The translations under genes were made by a program, and so were the position numbers. From Streptomyces atroolivaceus (GTDB lineage: Bacteria; Actinomycetota; Actinomycetes; Streptomycetales; Streptomycetaceae), in assembly GCF_000717025.1 (NCBI RefSeq), contig NZ_JNXG01000002.1:1-64000 (forward strand): a stretch of DNA of 64,000 nt, given 5' to 3'. The notes under the pieces are model-generated. The model searched no databases. It saw only the letters and a list, made by a program, of their open reading frames with translations, and had not been told where the DNA came from. This document shows positions 50,107 through 58,208 of this stretch, one piece after another (the stretch's first letter is position 1; each line of letters opens with the position of its first letter).

Positions 50107-50159
50107 CAGGAAAGCTTGCCCATCAGGAAAGTCGGAGGTAACTTTCCCAGCAGGAAAGT
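50107..50159. promoter_or_regulatory. Cluster of GGAAAGT half-sites (putative operator)
   Basis: CAGGAAAG occurs at 50107-50114, 50124-50131 and 50151-50158, and the inverse ACTTTCC at 50141-50147. The last two form a perfect ACTTTCC-N5-GGAAAGT palindrome (50141-50159); the second and third form another with a wider spacer. It lies 54-106 bases upstream of the operon starting at 50213, a natural binding region for the winged-helix regulator encoded at 50698. Confidence 0.72.
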
Positions 50160-50212
50160 CGAGCGGGGTGACGTGCCCCGACCGTCTCGGAACGTCAGGG
50201 GAGGCGACGGCC

Positions 50213-50701
50213 GTGAGCACGCCGGTGGATGCCGAACAGGCATGGAACGACCTGCAGCGCATCCGTGTGCCGCAGGAGCGGGTGTACGACGAGATCGAGC
50301 GGAGCGCGTCCGGCGGCCCCGGCGCGGCCTACGCGACGGCCGCGATCATGTGGGTCTTCCTGGCGGGCCAGGGCCTTGACCTGCCCTTGTGGGGGGTCCT
50401 GCTGTCCCTCGCCGGGTACGTGGCGCTGCTGGGCGCGGTGGCCGTGATCTGCGGTCGCAGGAGCCGGATGAGACTGCACCACTCCCGCTGCAACCGGCGG
50501 ATGTCGGCCATGTTCGCCGCCGGGGCGGTGGTGACCGGCGGGACGACCCTGCTGTCCGGTCACCTGGCAGGTGGGCTGGAGCCGATGGCCGCCGGTCTGA
50601 TCCAGGCCACGGCCTCGACGGCCGTGTTCCTGCTGTTCGTCGGGCCGGCGCGCCGCTGGGTCGCCGACTCGGTGCGCGTCGGCGAACGGGCGGGCCGATG
50701 A
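50213..50701 (+). CDS. Hypothetical four-helix membrane protein
   Basis: 162 aa from the GTG at 50213 with GGGGAGG about 9 bases upstream; in-frame codons up to 50099 run through the operator repeats and are rejected. A ~40-residue acidic N-terminus precedes four membrane helices in two pairs (AAIMWVFLAGQGLDLPLWGV, YVALLGAVAVICG; then MFAAGAVVTGGTTLLSG, IQATASTAVFLLFVG), separated by a basic loop. No family recognised. First gene of a four-gene operon with a regulator and ABC exporter; overlaps the regulator by 4 bases. Confidence 0.8.
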   Translation: MSTPVDAEQAWNDLQRIRVPQERVYDEIERSASGGPGAAYATAAIMWVFLAGQGLDLPLWGVLLSLAGYVALLGAVAVICGRRSRMRLHHSRCNRRMSAMFAAGAVVTGGTTLLSGHLAGGLEPMAAGLIQATASTAVFLLFVGPARRWVADSVRVGERAGR

Positions 50702-51090
50702 GCACCCCCGCCGGCTTCGACGAGCTGATCCATCCCGCCACCCGGCTGTCGGTGGCCGCGTTGCTCGCCGCCACCGAATGGGCGGACTTCGCCTTCGTCC
50801 GCGACAGCCTCTCGCTCAGTGACTCCGCGCTCTCCAAGCAGCTGCACACCCTGGAAGAGGCCGGATACCTGGAGGTCCGCAAGGAGGGCGGCGGACGCAA
50901 GCGCCGCACGAGGGTGCGGCTGACGGACCGTGGCCGCGCCGCCTTCGACGGGCATGTGGCGGCGCTCAGGGCGATCGTCGAGGGCGCCGGGGCCACGGCG
51001 CCGGCCGGCCCCGTGGCGGACGGCGACACGGTGACGGCCGCGACCGGGGCGGCGCCAGGGCAGCAGCACCACGCGGAGGCAGGACGATGA
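50698..51090 (+). CDS. Winged-helix transcriptional regulator (HTH_34 type)
   Basis: 130 aa. A single winged helix fills the first ~95 residues: TRLSVAALLAATEWADFAFV, LSLSDSALSKQLHTLEEAG, and a basic wing GGGRKRRTRVRLTDRGR. The Ala/Thr-rich C-terminal tail looks disordered. Related regulators sit beside ABC exporters and repress them. It overlaps both neighbours by 4 bases. The half-site cluster at 50107-50159 is its most likely target. Confidence 0.88.
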   Translation: MSTPAGFDELIHPATRLSVAALLAATEWADFAFVRDSLSLSDSALSKQLHTLEEAGYLEVRKEGGGRKRRTRVRLTDRGRAAFDGHVAALRAIVEGAGATAPAGPVADGDTVTAATGAAPGQQHHAEAGR

Positions 51091-52028
51091 CGACACCCAG
51101 GCCCACACCCGTACGACCCGCACCGCCCGGCGCGACCGCCCTCCCCGTCATCCGGGCACGCGGTGTGACCATGGCGTACGGCGACGTCGACGTCCTCCAC
51201 GGCATCGACCTGGACATCCACCAGGGCGAGGTCTTCGCACTGCTCGGGCCCAACGGCGCGGGGAAGACCACAACGGTCGAGATCCTGGAGGGCTTCCGGC
51301 AGCGCTCCTCGGGCGAGGTCAGCGTCCTCGGCGCGGACCCGGAGCGGGGAGACGACGCCTGGCGCGGCCGGATCGGACTGGTCCTGCAGTCCTGGCGTGA
51401 TCACCGCCGCTGGCGGGTCGCCGAGCTTCTGACGCACTTCGCGACGTACTACCCCGATCCGCGTGACCCGGCAGGGCTGCTGGACCTCGTGGGCCTCACG
51501 GGCCAGGCGGGCCAGCAGGTGGACCGGCTGTCCGGCGGCCAGCGGCGGCGGCTCGACGTCGCGCTCGGCATCGTCGGCCGCCCCGAACTCCTCTTCCTGG
51601 ACGAGCCGACCACCGGTTTCGATCCGGAGGCGCGGCACGAGTTCCACCTCCTGGTCGAGCGGCTGGCCCGCGAGGAGGGCGTCACCGTCCTGCTCACCAC
51701 ACACGACCTGGTGGAGGCCGAGCGGCTCGCCGACCGGATCGCCATGCTGGTCGGCGGCCGGATCCGGGCCTGCGGGACCCCGGCGGAACTGGCCCGGCGG
51801 GCCGCCGCGCAGGCGGAGGTCCGCTGGACCGCCGACGACGGCACGGCCCACCGCGAGCGCACCGAGGACCCGTCACGGCTGGTCTGGGAACTCCACCAGG
51901 ACGCGACCGGTCCGATCGCCGGCCTGGAGGTCCGACGCCCGACGCTGGAGGACACCTACCTGCACATGGTGCACCGGGAGGACGACGGCGCGGACGAGGC
52001 CGTGGAAGGGGAGGCGCAGGCCGTATGA
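51087..52028 (+). CDS. ABC transporter ATP-binding protein (DrrA/NatA type)
   Basis: 313 aa. Walker A LLGPNGAGKTTTVEILEGF, signature LSGGQRRRLDVALGI, Walker B LLFLDEPTTGFDPEAR, H-loop LLTTHDLVEAERLA. The ~80-residue C-terminal extension (ELARRAAAQAEVRWTADDG onward) is usual for daunorubicin-resistance type ATPases. Overlaps both neighbours by 4 bases; pairs with the permease that follows. Confidence 0.93.
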   Translation: MTTPRPTPVRPAPPGATALPVIRARGVTMAYGDVDVLHGIDLDIHQGEVFALLGPNGAGKTTTVEILEGFRQRSSGEVSVLGADPERGDDAWRGRIGLVLQSWRDHRRWRVAELLTHFATYYPDPRDPAGLLDLVGLTGQAGQQVDRLSGGQRRRLDVALGIVGRPELLFLDEPTTGFDPEARHEFHLLVERLAREEGVTVLLTTHDLVEAERLADRIAMLVGGRIRACGTPAELARRAAAQAEVRWTADDGTAHRERTEDPSRLVWELHQDATGPIAGLEVRRPTLEDTYLHMVHREDDGADEAVEGEAQAV

Positions 52029-52975
52029 AAGGGACGAGCATGACCGGGAAGACGGACGAGGCCGGCGTGGCAGACGTGGCGGAAGTGAACGGCGCACCGG
52101 GTGGGACGAAGAGGTCCCGCCCCACCCGCACCTACTGGCGGGCCGGCTTCCTCCGGGGCGGCATCGAGCTGCGGCACCTCCTCCGCAACCCCAAGGAGCT
52201 GTCGGGTCATCTGACCAACGTCGTCGTCGCGTTGCTGGTCGCCGTCTACATCAACGACGACGTGCCCGGTACTCAGACGCCGATGTCCCATCTGGTGATC
52301 GCGGGCTTCGCCGCCTATCTGCTGTTCCAGGTCGGGCTGATCAGTCTTCCGCAGATACTCGTGACCGAGCGGGAGGAGGGCGCCCTGCTGCGGCTGCGCG
52401 CCACGCCCGGCGGGATACCGGCCTACCTCATCGCCAAGTGCCTGCTGGTGGTCGTCACGGCGGTCGGCTCCCTGGCCCTGCTCCTGGCGGCCACGGCGCT
52501 GGTGGCGGACGGGCCGCTGCCTCGCGGGCCGGGGGACTGGCTGACGCTTGCGTGGGTCACCACCCTGGGGCTGCTGGCCGTCGTACCGCTGGGGGCGGCC
52601 ATCGGGGCCGTGCTGCCCAACCCGCGCGAGGCGCTGGCGTTGATCATGCTGCCCACGATGGGACTGCTCGTCACCTCGGGGGCGGTGTTCCCCATTACCG
52701 TGCTTCCCGTCCCGGTCCAGCAGGTGGCCTCCGTCTTCCCGTTGAAGTGGATGGCGCAGGGGCTGCGCTCCGCGCTGCTGCCGGATTCCGCGCAGGCCGC
52801 CGAGCCGGCCGGCTCCTGGGAGCTGCCCATGGTCGCCCTGGTGCTGACCGCCTGGGCGGTCATCGGCTTCCTCCTCGCGATCCCCCTCCTGCGCCGCGCC
52901 GCTCGCCGTGAGTCCGGCTCCCGGATGAGCGCACGCCTGCGCAAGGCGGAACAGGGCGGGGCGAAGGCCTCGTAG
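52025..52975 (+). CDS. ABC-2 type transporter permease (DrrB type)
   Basis: 316 aa. A polar N-terminus of ~45 residues leads into six helices; the conserved ABC-2 pattern VTEREEGALLRLRATPGGIP (the cytosolic coupling region), MLPTMGLLVTSGAVFPI and QQVASVFPLKWMAQGLRSAL are present. Last gene of the operon 50213-52975. Exporter substrate unknown. Confidence 0.92.
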   Translation: MKGTSMTGKTDEAGVADVAEVNGAPGGTKRSRPTRTYWRAGFLRGGIELRHLLRNPKELSGHLTNVVVALLVAVYINDDVPGTQTPMSHLVIAGFAAYLLFQVGLISLPQILVTEREEGALLRLRATPGGIPAYLIAKCLLVVVTAVGSLALLLAATALVADGPLPRGPGDWLTLAWVTTLGLLAVVPLGAAIGAVLPNPREALALIMLPTMGLLVTSGAVFPITVLPVPVQQVASVFPLKWMAQGLRSALLPDSAQAAEPAGSWELPMVALVLTAWAVIGFLLAIPLLRRAARRESGSRMSARLRKAEQGGAKAS

Positions 52976-53054
52976 GTACGGTTCCGCGAGGGGCGCGCAG
53001 GCCCTGGGGGAGGCCCCATTCCCTGGTTGTTCTGTACGCGCCATAATCCGGTCC

Positions 53055-53987
53055 ATGGTGACCCTGGGCGCGACCGAGCGAAGCAACGACGGCAGCCGCG
53101 GTATCGACCGCCGGCGCTTCCTGACCGGAGCGGCGGGCCTCACCGCGGGCGCCCTGCTGAGTGCCGTACCGGGTACGGCGGGTGCCGCGTCGCGTTCGGT
53201 GCGCGGCACCCAGGACTGGATGGGCGCACTCGCGGACAGCACCCCGCTGCGCCGCCTGACGATCCCGGGAACACACAACTCGGGTGCGCGCCACGGCGGC
53301 CTCTGGACCGCCTGCCAGAACACGACGGTCGCCGAGCAGCTCGACAGTGGCATCCGCTTCCTCGACATCCGCTGCCGGATCAGCGGCGACGCGTTCGCGA
53401 TCCACCACGGAGCGTCGTACCAGCACCTGAACTTCGACGACGTCCTGACCGCCTGCCGGAACTTCCTGACCGTCCGTCCGTCCGAGACGGTGCTGATGCG
53501 GGTCAAGCAGGAGTACTCCGAGGAGAGCGACGCCGCGTTCCGGCGGATCTTCGACCTCTACCTCGACGGCAAGGGCTGGCGATCGCTCCTCCGGCTCGAC
53601 CCCACGCTCCCGGACCTGGGCGGGGCACGCGGCAAGGTCGTGCTGCTCGCCGACAACGGCGGTCTCCCGGGCGTCAGGTACGCCGACTCCGCGCTCTTCG
53701 ACATCCAGGACGACTACATGGCGGAGCCGTTCGCCAAGTACCCCAAGATCGTCGCGCAGTTCCGGAGGGCCGCGCAGCAGCCCGGCAAGCTGTTCATGAA
53801 CTACGTGAGCACCGCCGCCCTGCTGCCACCGCGCTGGAACTCGGACCGGCTCAACCCGCAGGTCCACGCGTTCCTCGGCGGGGCGGAGGCGGCGGGCTGG
53901 ACCGGGCTCGGGATCGTCCCGTTGGACTACCCCGCGACCCGTTCGGGGTTGGTGGAGTCGCTGATCCGGCACAACCCGACCGGTTGA
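53055..53987 (+). CDS. Tat-exported phosphatidylinositol-specific phospholipase C-like protein
   Basis: 310 aa. A twin-arginine signal (RRRFLTGAAGLTAGALLSA, residues 19-37) predicts Tat export. The PI-PLC X-type barrel is visible: LTIPGTHNSGARHGG (first catalytic His), RFLDIRCRISGDAFAIHHG (second His), VLMRVKQEYSEES, VVLLADNGGLPG. The bacterial metal-independent type cleaves phosphatidylinositol to a cyclic inositol phosphate. Single gene. Confidence 0.93.
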   Translation: MVTLGATERSNDGSRGIDRRRFLTGAAGLTAGALLSAVPGTAGAASRSVRGTQDWMGALADSTPLRRLTIPGTHNSGARHGGLWTACQNTTVAEQLDSGIRFLDIRCRISGDAFAIHHGASYQHLNFDDVLTACRNFLTVRPSETVLMRVKQEYSEESDAAFRRIFDLYLDGKGWRSLLRLDPTLPDLGGARGKVVLLADNGGLPGVRYADSALFDIQDDYMAEPFAKYPKIVAQFRRAAQQPGKLFMNYVSTAALLPPRWNSDRLNPQVHAFLGGAEAAGWTGLGIVPLDYPATRSGLVESLIRHNPTG

Positions 53988-54028
53988 GAGGTCACTGCGC
54001 CCAGTGGGCGGCCCGTTCGGCGGCGTAG

Positions 54029-54124
54029 GTGCACAGCCGGCTGGACCGGACCGAGGAGAAGTCGCTCGATCCGGAGGGTTCGCGGGACTTCATTCGCGGC
54101 ATCGCGCAGAGCACGAAGGTGTGA
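54029..54124 (+). pseudogene. C-terminal remnant of an XRE-DUF5753 regulator
   Basis: After an in-frame stop at 54026-54028, about 31 codons read like the tail of a DUF5753 regulator: DRTEEKSLDPEGSRDFIRGI followed by AQSTKV and a stop at 54122. No HTH or remaining DUF5753 sequence exists upstream; the phospholipase gene is there instead. It overlaps the start of a DUF397-like ORF, the normal downstream partner. A truncated gene left after recombination. Confidence 0.6.
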
Positions 54125-54339
54125 GGATCCGGGTCCTGGAAATCCAGAGGCGCACGTCCTCGAAGTCCTCGAAGTCCTCGAATGCCGAGGGCTCCGACTG
54201 TCTCGAACCGGCCGAGCACGAAGGCGAGATACTGCTGCGTGAGAGCGACCGGCCCGACGTGGTCGTGCGTACGTCTCGCGCCAAGCTCCGGGCCTTCCTC
54301 GGCGGAGCCAAGGAGGGCGAGTTCGACGACCTGGCCTGA
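54121..54339 (+). pseudogene. Degenerate DUF397 gene
   Basis: 72 codons from a GTG overlapping the DUF5753 remnant stop. The C-terminal half is a good DUF397 match (NAEGSDCLEPAEHEGEILLR, then ESDRPDVVV and LRAFLGGAKEGEFDDLA). The N-terminal W-x-KSS-Y-S motif is missing; in its place is a TCCTCGAAG 9-bp triplet repeat (54155-54181) coding SSKSSKSSN. Motif loss plus the truncated partner suggests decay, although the frame is open. Confidence 0.6.
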
Positions 54340-54476
54340 ACCGCACGGTGCCCAGGCCTCGTGCGGAAGGTGTCCGGGCCCGTGCGGCCGACCGGGGTCG
54401 GCCGCACGGTGAGTTCCTCAGGCCTCAGCAGTGGATCGCCGAGCACGAGGGGCGGTTCCAGAAGTGCCGGCCGGTC

Positions 54477-55316
54477 TCAGCGGAACGCGGCGACATTGCG
54501 GGCGGCCCAGTCGGCGAAGGGGCGCGGGGGGCGGCCGAGGACCTGCCGCACGTCCGGGCTGACGCGGAGCTCGGACGGGTGCGGGGAGCCGAGTATGTCC
54601 AGGGTGTCGTCGGCGAGCTCCGCCGGCATGCTCCGCGTCATGGCGGCCTTCGCCTCGTCGCGTGTGAGCTCGTGAAACCTCACCGGTGAGCCCAGCGCGG
54701 CGGCGATGGCCTCCGCCTGCTGGCGCGGAGTGACCACCTCCGGGCCGGTCAGTTCGTACACGCCGCCGGTGTGCCGGTCGTCCAGAAGGCAGGCCGCTGC
54801 CACCGCAGCGATGTCCGCCGGGTCGATGACCGGCACCCCGATGTCGCCGAAGGGCGCGGCGACGACCCGTTGTGTGCGGACGGACTCGGCCCACCACAGG
54901 GCATTGGAGGCGAAGCCGCCCGGTCGCAGGATGGTCCACTCCAGGCCGGACTCCCGCAGCGTGTCCTCCAGTGCGCGCATCGCGATCCGTGTGGGGCCGA
55001 AAGGCCTGGTCGCCACGCCCAGCGTGGAGAGCAGGACGACCCGGCGGACCCCGCCGGCCACGGCTTCGCCGATGAGGTCGACAGGGCTGGCTCCCGTGGC
55101 GTGCAGGTCGCCGGACAGCAGCAGGAACAGCGCCTTCGCACCGGCCAGCGCGGGCTTGAGGCTGCCCGGTTCGGACAGGTCGGCCGCCACGTGGCGGACG
55201 CCGGCAGGTACCGCTGCCGTGTGCCGTGACACGGCGATCACCGGCCGGCCCGCCTCGGCGAGGGTCTGCGTCAACGGTCGGCCGATGTTGCCGGTGGCCC
55301 CGGTTACTACGATCAT
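54477..55316 (-). CDS. NAD(P)H-binding NmrA/SDR-type protein
   Basis: 279 aa. Rossmann start MIVVTGATGNIGRPLTQTLA with the atypical-SDR glycine pattern GATGNIG, then VVLLSTLGVA and LEWTILRPGGFASNALWW. Resembles NmrA/quinone-oxidoreductase-2-like proteins that sense or reduce via NAD(P)H. Divergent from an HxlR regulator 91 bases away; such pairs commonly form redox- or electrophile-responsive units, where the regulator controls the reductase. Confidence 0.9.
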   Translation of the reverse strand: MIVVTGATGNIGRPLTQTLAEAGRPVIAVSRHTAAVPAGVRHVAADLSEPGSLKPALAGAKALFLLLSGDLHATGASPVDLIGEAVAGGVRRVVLLSTLGVATRPFGPTRIAMRALEDTLRESGLEWTILRPGGFASNALWWAESVRTQRVVAAPFGDIGVPVIDPADIAAVAAACLLDDRHTGGVYELTGPEVVTPRQQAEAIAAALGSPVRFHELTRDEAKAAMTRSMPAELADDTLDILGSPHPSELRVSPDVRQVLGRPPRPFADWAARNVAAFR

Positions 55317-55366
55317 CTTCAGCTCCTGGTCGGAAGTCCTCGGTGGCCTGCACGCTAGGAGCGGGG

Positions 55367-55399
55367 CTTACTTTTGGTAAGGACGTACCTCAAGGTAAG
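55367..55399. promoter_or_regulatory. Putative HxlR operators in the divergent promoter
   Basis: Two palindromes stand close together: CTTAC-TTTTG-GTAAG (55367-55381) and TACCT-CA-AGGTA (55386-55397). GGTAAG also recurs directly (55376-55381 and 55394-55399). The region lies 9 bases upstream of the HxlR ATG and about 50 bases from the NmrA start, so binding could control both promoters. Confidence 0.65.
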
Positions 55400-55407
55400 T
55401 TCATGAC

Positions 55408-55779
55408 ATGAGGGAAGGCGTGCAGCGCAAGCGGGTCGAGGCGGGGGAGCGGTATGACGTGTTTCACACCGACTGTCCCGCGCGCGACATGGTCGACCAC
55501 GTGACCAGCAGGTGGGGTGTCTGGGTGCTGATCTCCTTGCGGAGCAACAACCTCCGGTTCTACGAGCTGCGCGAGAGCATCCAGGGCATCAGCGAGAAGA
55601 TGCTCTCCCAGACCTTGCGCGCGCTGGTCGAGGACGGCCTGATCTGGCGGAAGGTGGAGCCGACGACGCCCCCTCAGGTCACCTACGGGCTGACCGAGTT
55701 CGGCCGGGACGTCGGCGAGCCGCTGACGGAGCTGTTCGACCGGATCACGCGGCGGCTGTCACCGCGCAGCGCGGGATAG
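55408..55779 (+). CDS. HxlR-family winged-helix regulator
   Basis: 123 aa. HxlR pattern: DCPARDMVDHVTSRWGVWVL (with the family Cys just before the first helix), NNLRFYELRESIQGISEKML, SQTLRALVEDGLIWRKVEPT, PPQVTYGLTEFGRDV. The single N-terminal Cys is the residue oxidised or alkylated in redox-sensing HxlR/YodB/QorR members. It probably represses the divergent NmrA/SDR gene and itself. Confidence 0.93.
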   Translation: MREGVQRKRVEAGERYDVFHTDCPARDMVDHVTSRWGVWVLISLRSNNLRFYELRESIQGISEKMLSQTLRALVEDGLIWRKVEPTTPPQVTYGLTEFGRDVGEPLTELFDRITRRLSPRSAG

Positions 55780-55813
55780 CGGGCCCCGCCGACGGCTCTG
55801 AGCCGCCCCGCCC

Positions 55814-57238
55814 TCACCCCTCCGGCGGTGGCGTCGGCGCCCCCGGCAGTCTGATCGACGCCACCGTGCCGGCTCCGCCCTCCGCCGGGCTCAGGGCGAC
55901 CTCGCCGCCGGCGTGCTGGACCGTGCGGGCCACGATGGACAGGCCGAGGCCCGAGCCGGGGAGCTGACGGGCCGAGGGGGAGCGCCAGAACCGGTCGAAG
56001 ACGTGCGGGAGGTCCTCGGCCGGGATGCCGGGGCCGTGGTCCCGTACGGTCAGTTCGCCGCGGTGCAGGTTCACCTCGATCGTTCCGCCGGCCGGGCTGA
56101 ACTTCACCGCGTTGTCGAGCACGTTGACGACCGCCCGCTCCAGGGCCGCCGGTTCGGCGCGTACGTACCAGGGGGCCAGCTCGGCGGTGATGGTCAGCTC
56201 GGGGCCGCGCAGCCGGGCACGCTGCAGGGCGTTACGGGTGATCTCGTGCAGCGCGACCACCTGGAGGGGGCCGGGCTGGGCGGCGTCGGGACGGGAGAGC
56301 TCCTGGAGGTCGCCGATGAGGGCGGCCAGCTCGGTCATCTGGGCCTTGACCGAGGACATCAGTGCCCTGCGGTCGTCGGGCGGGATGGCGCGGCCCGTGG
56401 CGTCACTGCGGGCGAGCAGCTCGATGTTCGTACGGAGCGAGGTGAGCGGGGTGCGCAGTTCGTGCCCCGCGTCCGCGATCAGCTGCGACTGGCGGTCGCG
56501 GGAGGTGGCCAGGGAGCCGGCCATGGCGTTGAACGAGCGGGACAGGCGGGCGATCTCGTCCTCGCCCTCGACCGGGATCCGGACGGTGAGGTCCTCGGTC
56601 TCGGCCACGTGCGCGACGGCGTGCGCGAGGTCGTCGACGGGGCGCAGCCCGGTGCGGGCGATCCACAGGCCCGCGGCACCCGCGCCGACGACGCCGATGC
56701 CCGAGACGAGGAGCAGCACCCAGGCGAGGGTGGAGAGGGGGTCGGTGACCTCGCTCAAGGGGCGGGCGATGGAGACCGCTAGGCTCCCTGAACCCGCGCC
56801 GGGGTCGCCCCGGACGGCCAGGGGGGAGGTGTGGACACGCATGTCCTCACCGTTCTCGGCGGTCGCCGAGTGCAGGGCGTAGGCCCGTTTCCGCTCGGCC
56901 ACCTCCCGGTCCCGGTCGCCGACAGGCAGTTTCGAGGCGGCGTCGGGAGCGATGCACACCGTGCCCTGGGAGTCGATGAGCTGGACCGTCGCACCGGTGA
57001 AGGGCCGGGGCGGCAGCGGGGTGGTGCCCCGGCAGTAGGCGTACAGATCGGCCAGGTAGGGCTCGTCCACCTTGGAGCCGCGCAGCGACTCGTCCAGCTG
57101 GTGCTCCAGCTGCTCCCGCGTCACGAACCAGCAGGCGGCGGCCACCGCTGCCACCGCGACCGCGACCGCCATGGCGACCAGCAGGGCGAGGCGTGAGCGG
57201 AGCGGCAGTGCGCGGAGCCGGCGGGGGAGGCCGGTCAC
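55814..57238 (-). CDS. HAMP-type sensor histidine kinase
   Basis: 474 aa. TM1 ([20 protein letters not shown], about 17-38), an extracytoplasmic sensor of ~115 residues with a Cys pair (YCRG, TVCIAP), TM2 ([20 protein letters not shown]), then HAMP, HisKA ([19 protein letters not shown]) and HATPase ([31 protein letters not shown]). Overlaps the response regulator by 4 bases. By recalled synteny the SCO4155-type kinase; signal unknown, possibly envelope state given the HtrA-like protease upstream in the cluster. Confidence 0.94.
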   Translation of the reverse strand: MTGLPRRLRALPLRSRLALLVAMAVAVAVAAVAAACWFVTREQLEHQLDESLRGSKVDEPYLADLYAYCRGTTPLPPRPFTGATVQLIDSQGTVCIAPDAASKLPVGDRDREVAERKRAYALHSATAENGEDMRVHTSPLAVRGDPGAGSGSLAVSIARPLSEVTDPLSTLAWVLLLVSGIGVVGAGAAGLWIARTGLRPVDDLAHAVAHVAETEDLTVRIPVEGEDEIARLSRSFNAMAGSLATSRDRQSQLIADAGHELRTPLTSLRTNIELLARSDATGRAIPPDDRRALMSSVKAQMTELAALIGDLQELSRPDAAQPGPLQVVALHEITRNALQRARLRGPELTITAELAPWYVRAEPAALERAVVNVLDNAVKFSPAGGTIEVNLHRGELTVRDHGPGIPAEDLPHVFDRFWRSPSARQLPGSGLGLSIVARTVQHAGGEVALSPAEGGAGTVASIRLPGAPTPPPEG

Positions 57239-57966
57239 CCGTCACCGCCGCCGGAGCGCAGGGCGTAACCGACGCCCCGGACCGTGTGGACGAGGCGGGG
57301 CTCGCCCCCCGCCTCCGTCTTGCGGCGCAGGTACATCACGTACACGTCCAGGGAGTTGGAGCTGGGCTCGAAGTCGAAGCCCCAGACCGCCTTGAGGATC
57401 TGCTCGCGGGTCAGCACCTGCCGGGGGTGGGCCAGGAACATCTCCAGGAGGGTGAACTCGGTGCGGGTCAGCTCGACCCGGCGGGTACCCCGGGTGACCT
57501 CGCGGGTGTTCAGGTCCATGCGGAGGTCCGCGAAGGACAGCACGTCGTCGTCGGGGAGCGGTCCGCCCGCCGCGACGGCGTACGAGCTGCGGCGCAGCAG
57601 GGCGCGGATGCGGGCGAAGAGCTCGTCCAGCTCGAAGGGCTTGACGAGGTAGTCGTCGGCGCCGGCGTCGAGACCGGTGACCCGGTCGCCGACGGTGTCA
57701 CGGGCGGTGAGCATCAGGATGGGCGTGGTCGACCCGGTGGACCGGATGCGCCGGGCGGCGGTGAGGCCGTCCATGCGGGGCATCTGGATGTCCAGGACGA
57801 TCAGGTCGGGGGCGTACGACTCGGCCTTGGCCAGGGCGTCGTAGCCGTCCACGGCCACCTCCGTCCCGTACCCCTCGAACGCGAGGCTGCGTTGCAGCGC
57901 CTCGCGTACGGCGGGCTCGTCGTCGACGATCAGGACGCGCTGGGGATCGTCTTCGGCGGGGCTCAT
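57235..57966 (-). CDS. OmpR-family response regulator
   Basis: 243 aa from the ATG at 57966. The receiver has D15/D16, phospho-acceptor D59 ([12 protein letters not shown]) and the switch Lys in [12 protein letters not shown] trans-activating winged helix lies in the last ~95 residues ([50 protein letters not shown]). Encoded directly before and overlapping the kinase. In this cluster the protease upstream is a candidate target. Confidence 0.95.
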   Translation of the reverse strand: MSPAEDDPQRVLIVDDEPAVREALQRSLAFEGYGTEVAVDGYDALAKAESYAPDLIVLDIQMPRMDGLTAARRIRSTGSTTPILMLTARDTVGDRVTGLDAGADDYLVKPFELDELFARIRALLRRSSYAVAAGGPLPDDDVLSFADLRMDLNTREVTRGTRRVELTRTEFTLLEMFLAHPRQVLTREQILKAVWGFDFEPSSNSLDVYVMYLRRKTEAGGEPRLVHTVRGVGYALRSGGGDG

Positions 57967-58009
57967 CGCTTCTTCGTCCTCTTCCCTCGTTCCGGGTGTG
58001 CTGCGGCTC

Positions 58010-58195
58010 TCAGCCTCGCACGGCCGCCGCGCGGCGTCGCGCGGCACGTCGCCCGCGGCCGGTGCCGCTGCGGACCTCGGACGGGCGGGCACCGGACGCG
58101 GCGGCGGTGACCGGGGCGGCCAGTTCTGCGGCCAGGGCCAGCGGGAGGGCCAGAGCGGCCGGGCCGGCGGCCACGGGACCGGTGTCGGGGTTCAT
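58010..58195 (-). CDS. Small Ala-rich hypothetical protein
   Basis: 61 aa from the ATG at 58195. GAGGAGGT lies 4-5 bases upstream, a strong if close site, and the start is 13 bases after the protease stop. The N-terminal half is hydrophobic ([20 protein letters not shown]), the C-terminal half strongly basic ([18 protein letters not shown]). No known family. It may be a small membrane-associated peptide or simply a spurious frame in Ala/Arg-rich DNA. Confidence 0.42.
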   Translation of the reverse strand: MNPDTGPVAAGPAALALPLALAAELAAPVTAAASGARPSEVRSGTGRGRRAARRRAAAVRG

Positions 58196-58208
58196 CGGGA
58201 CCTCCTCG

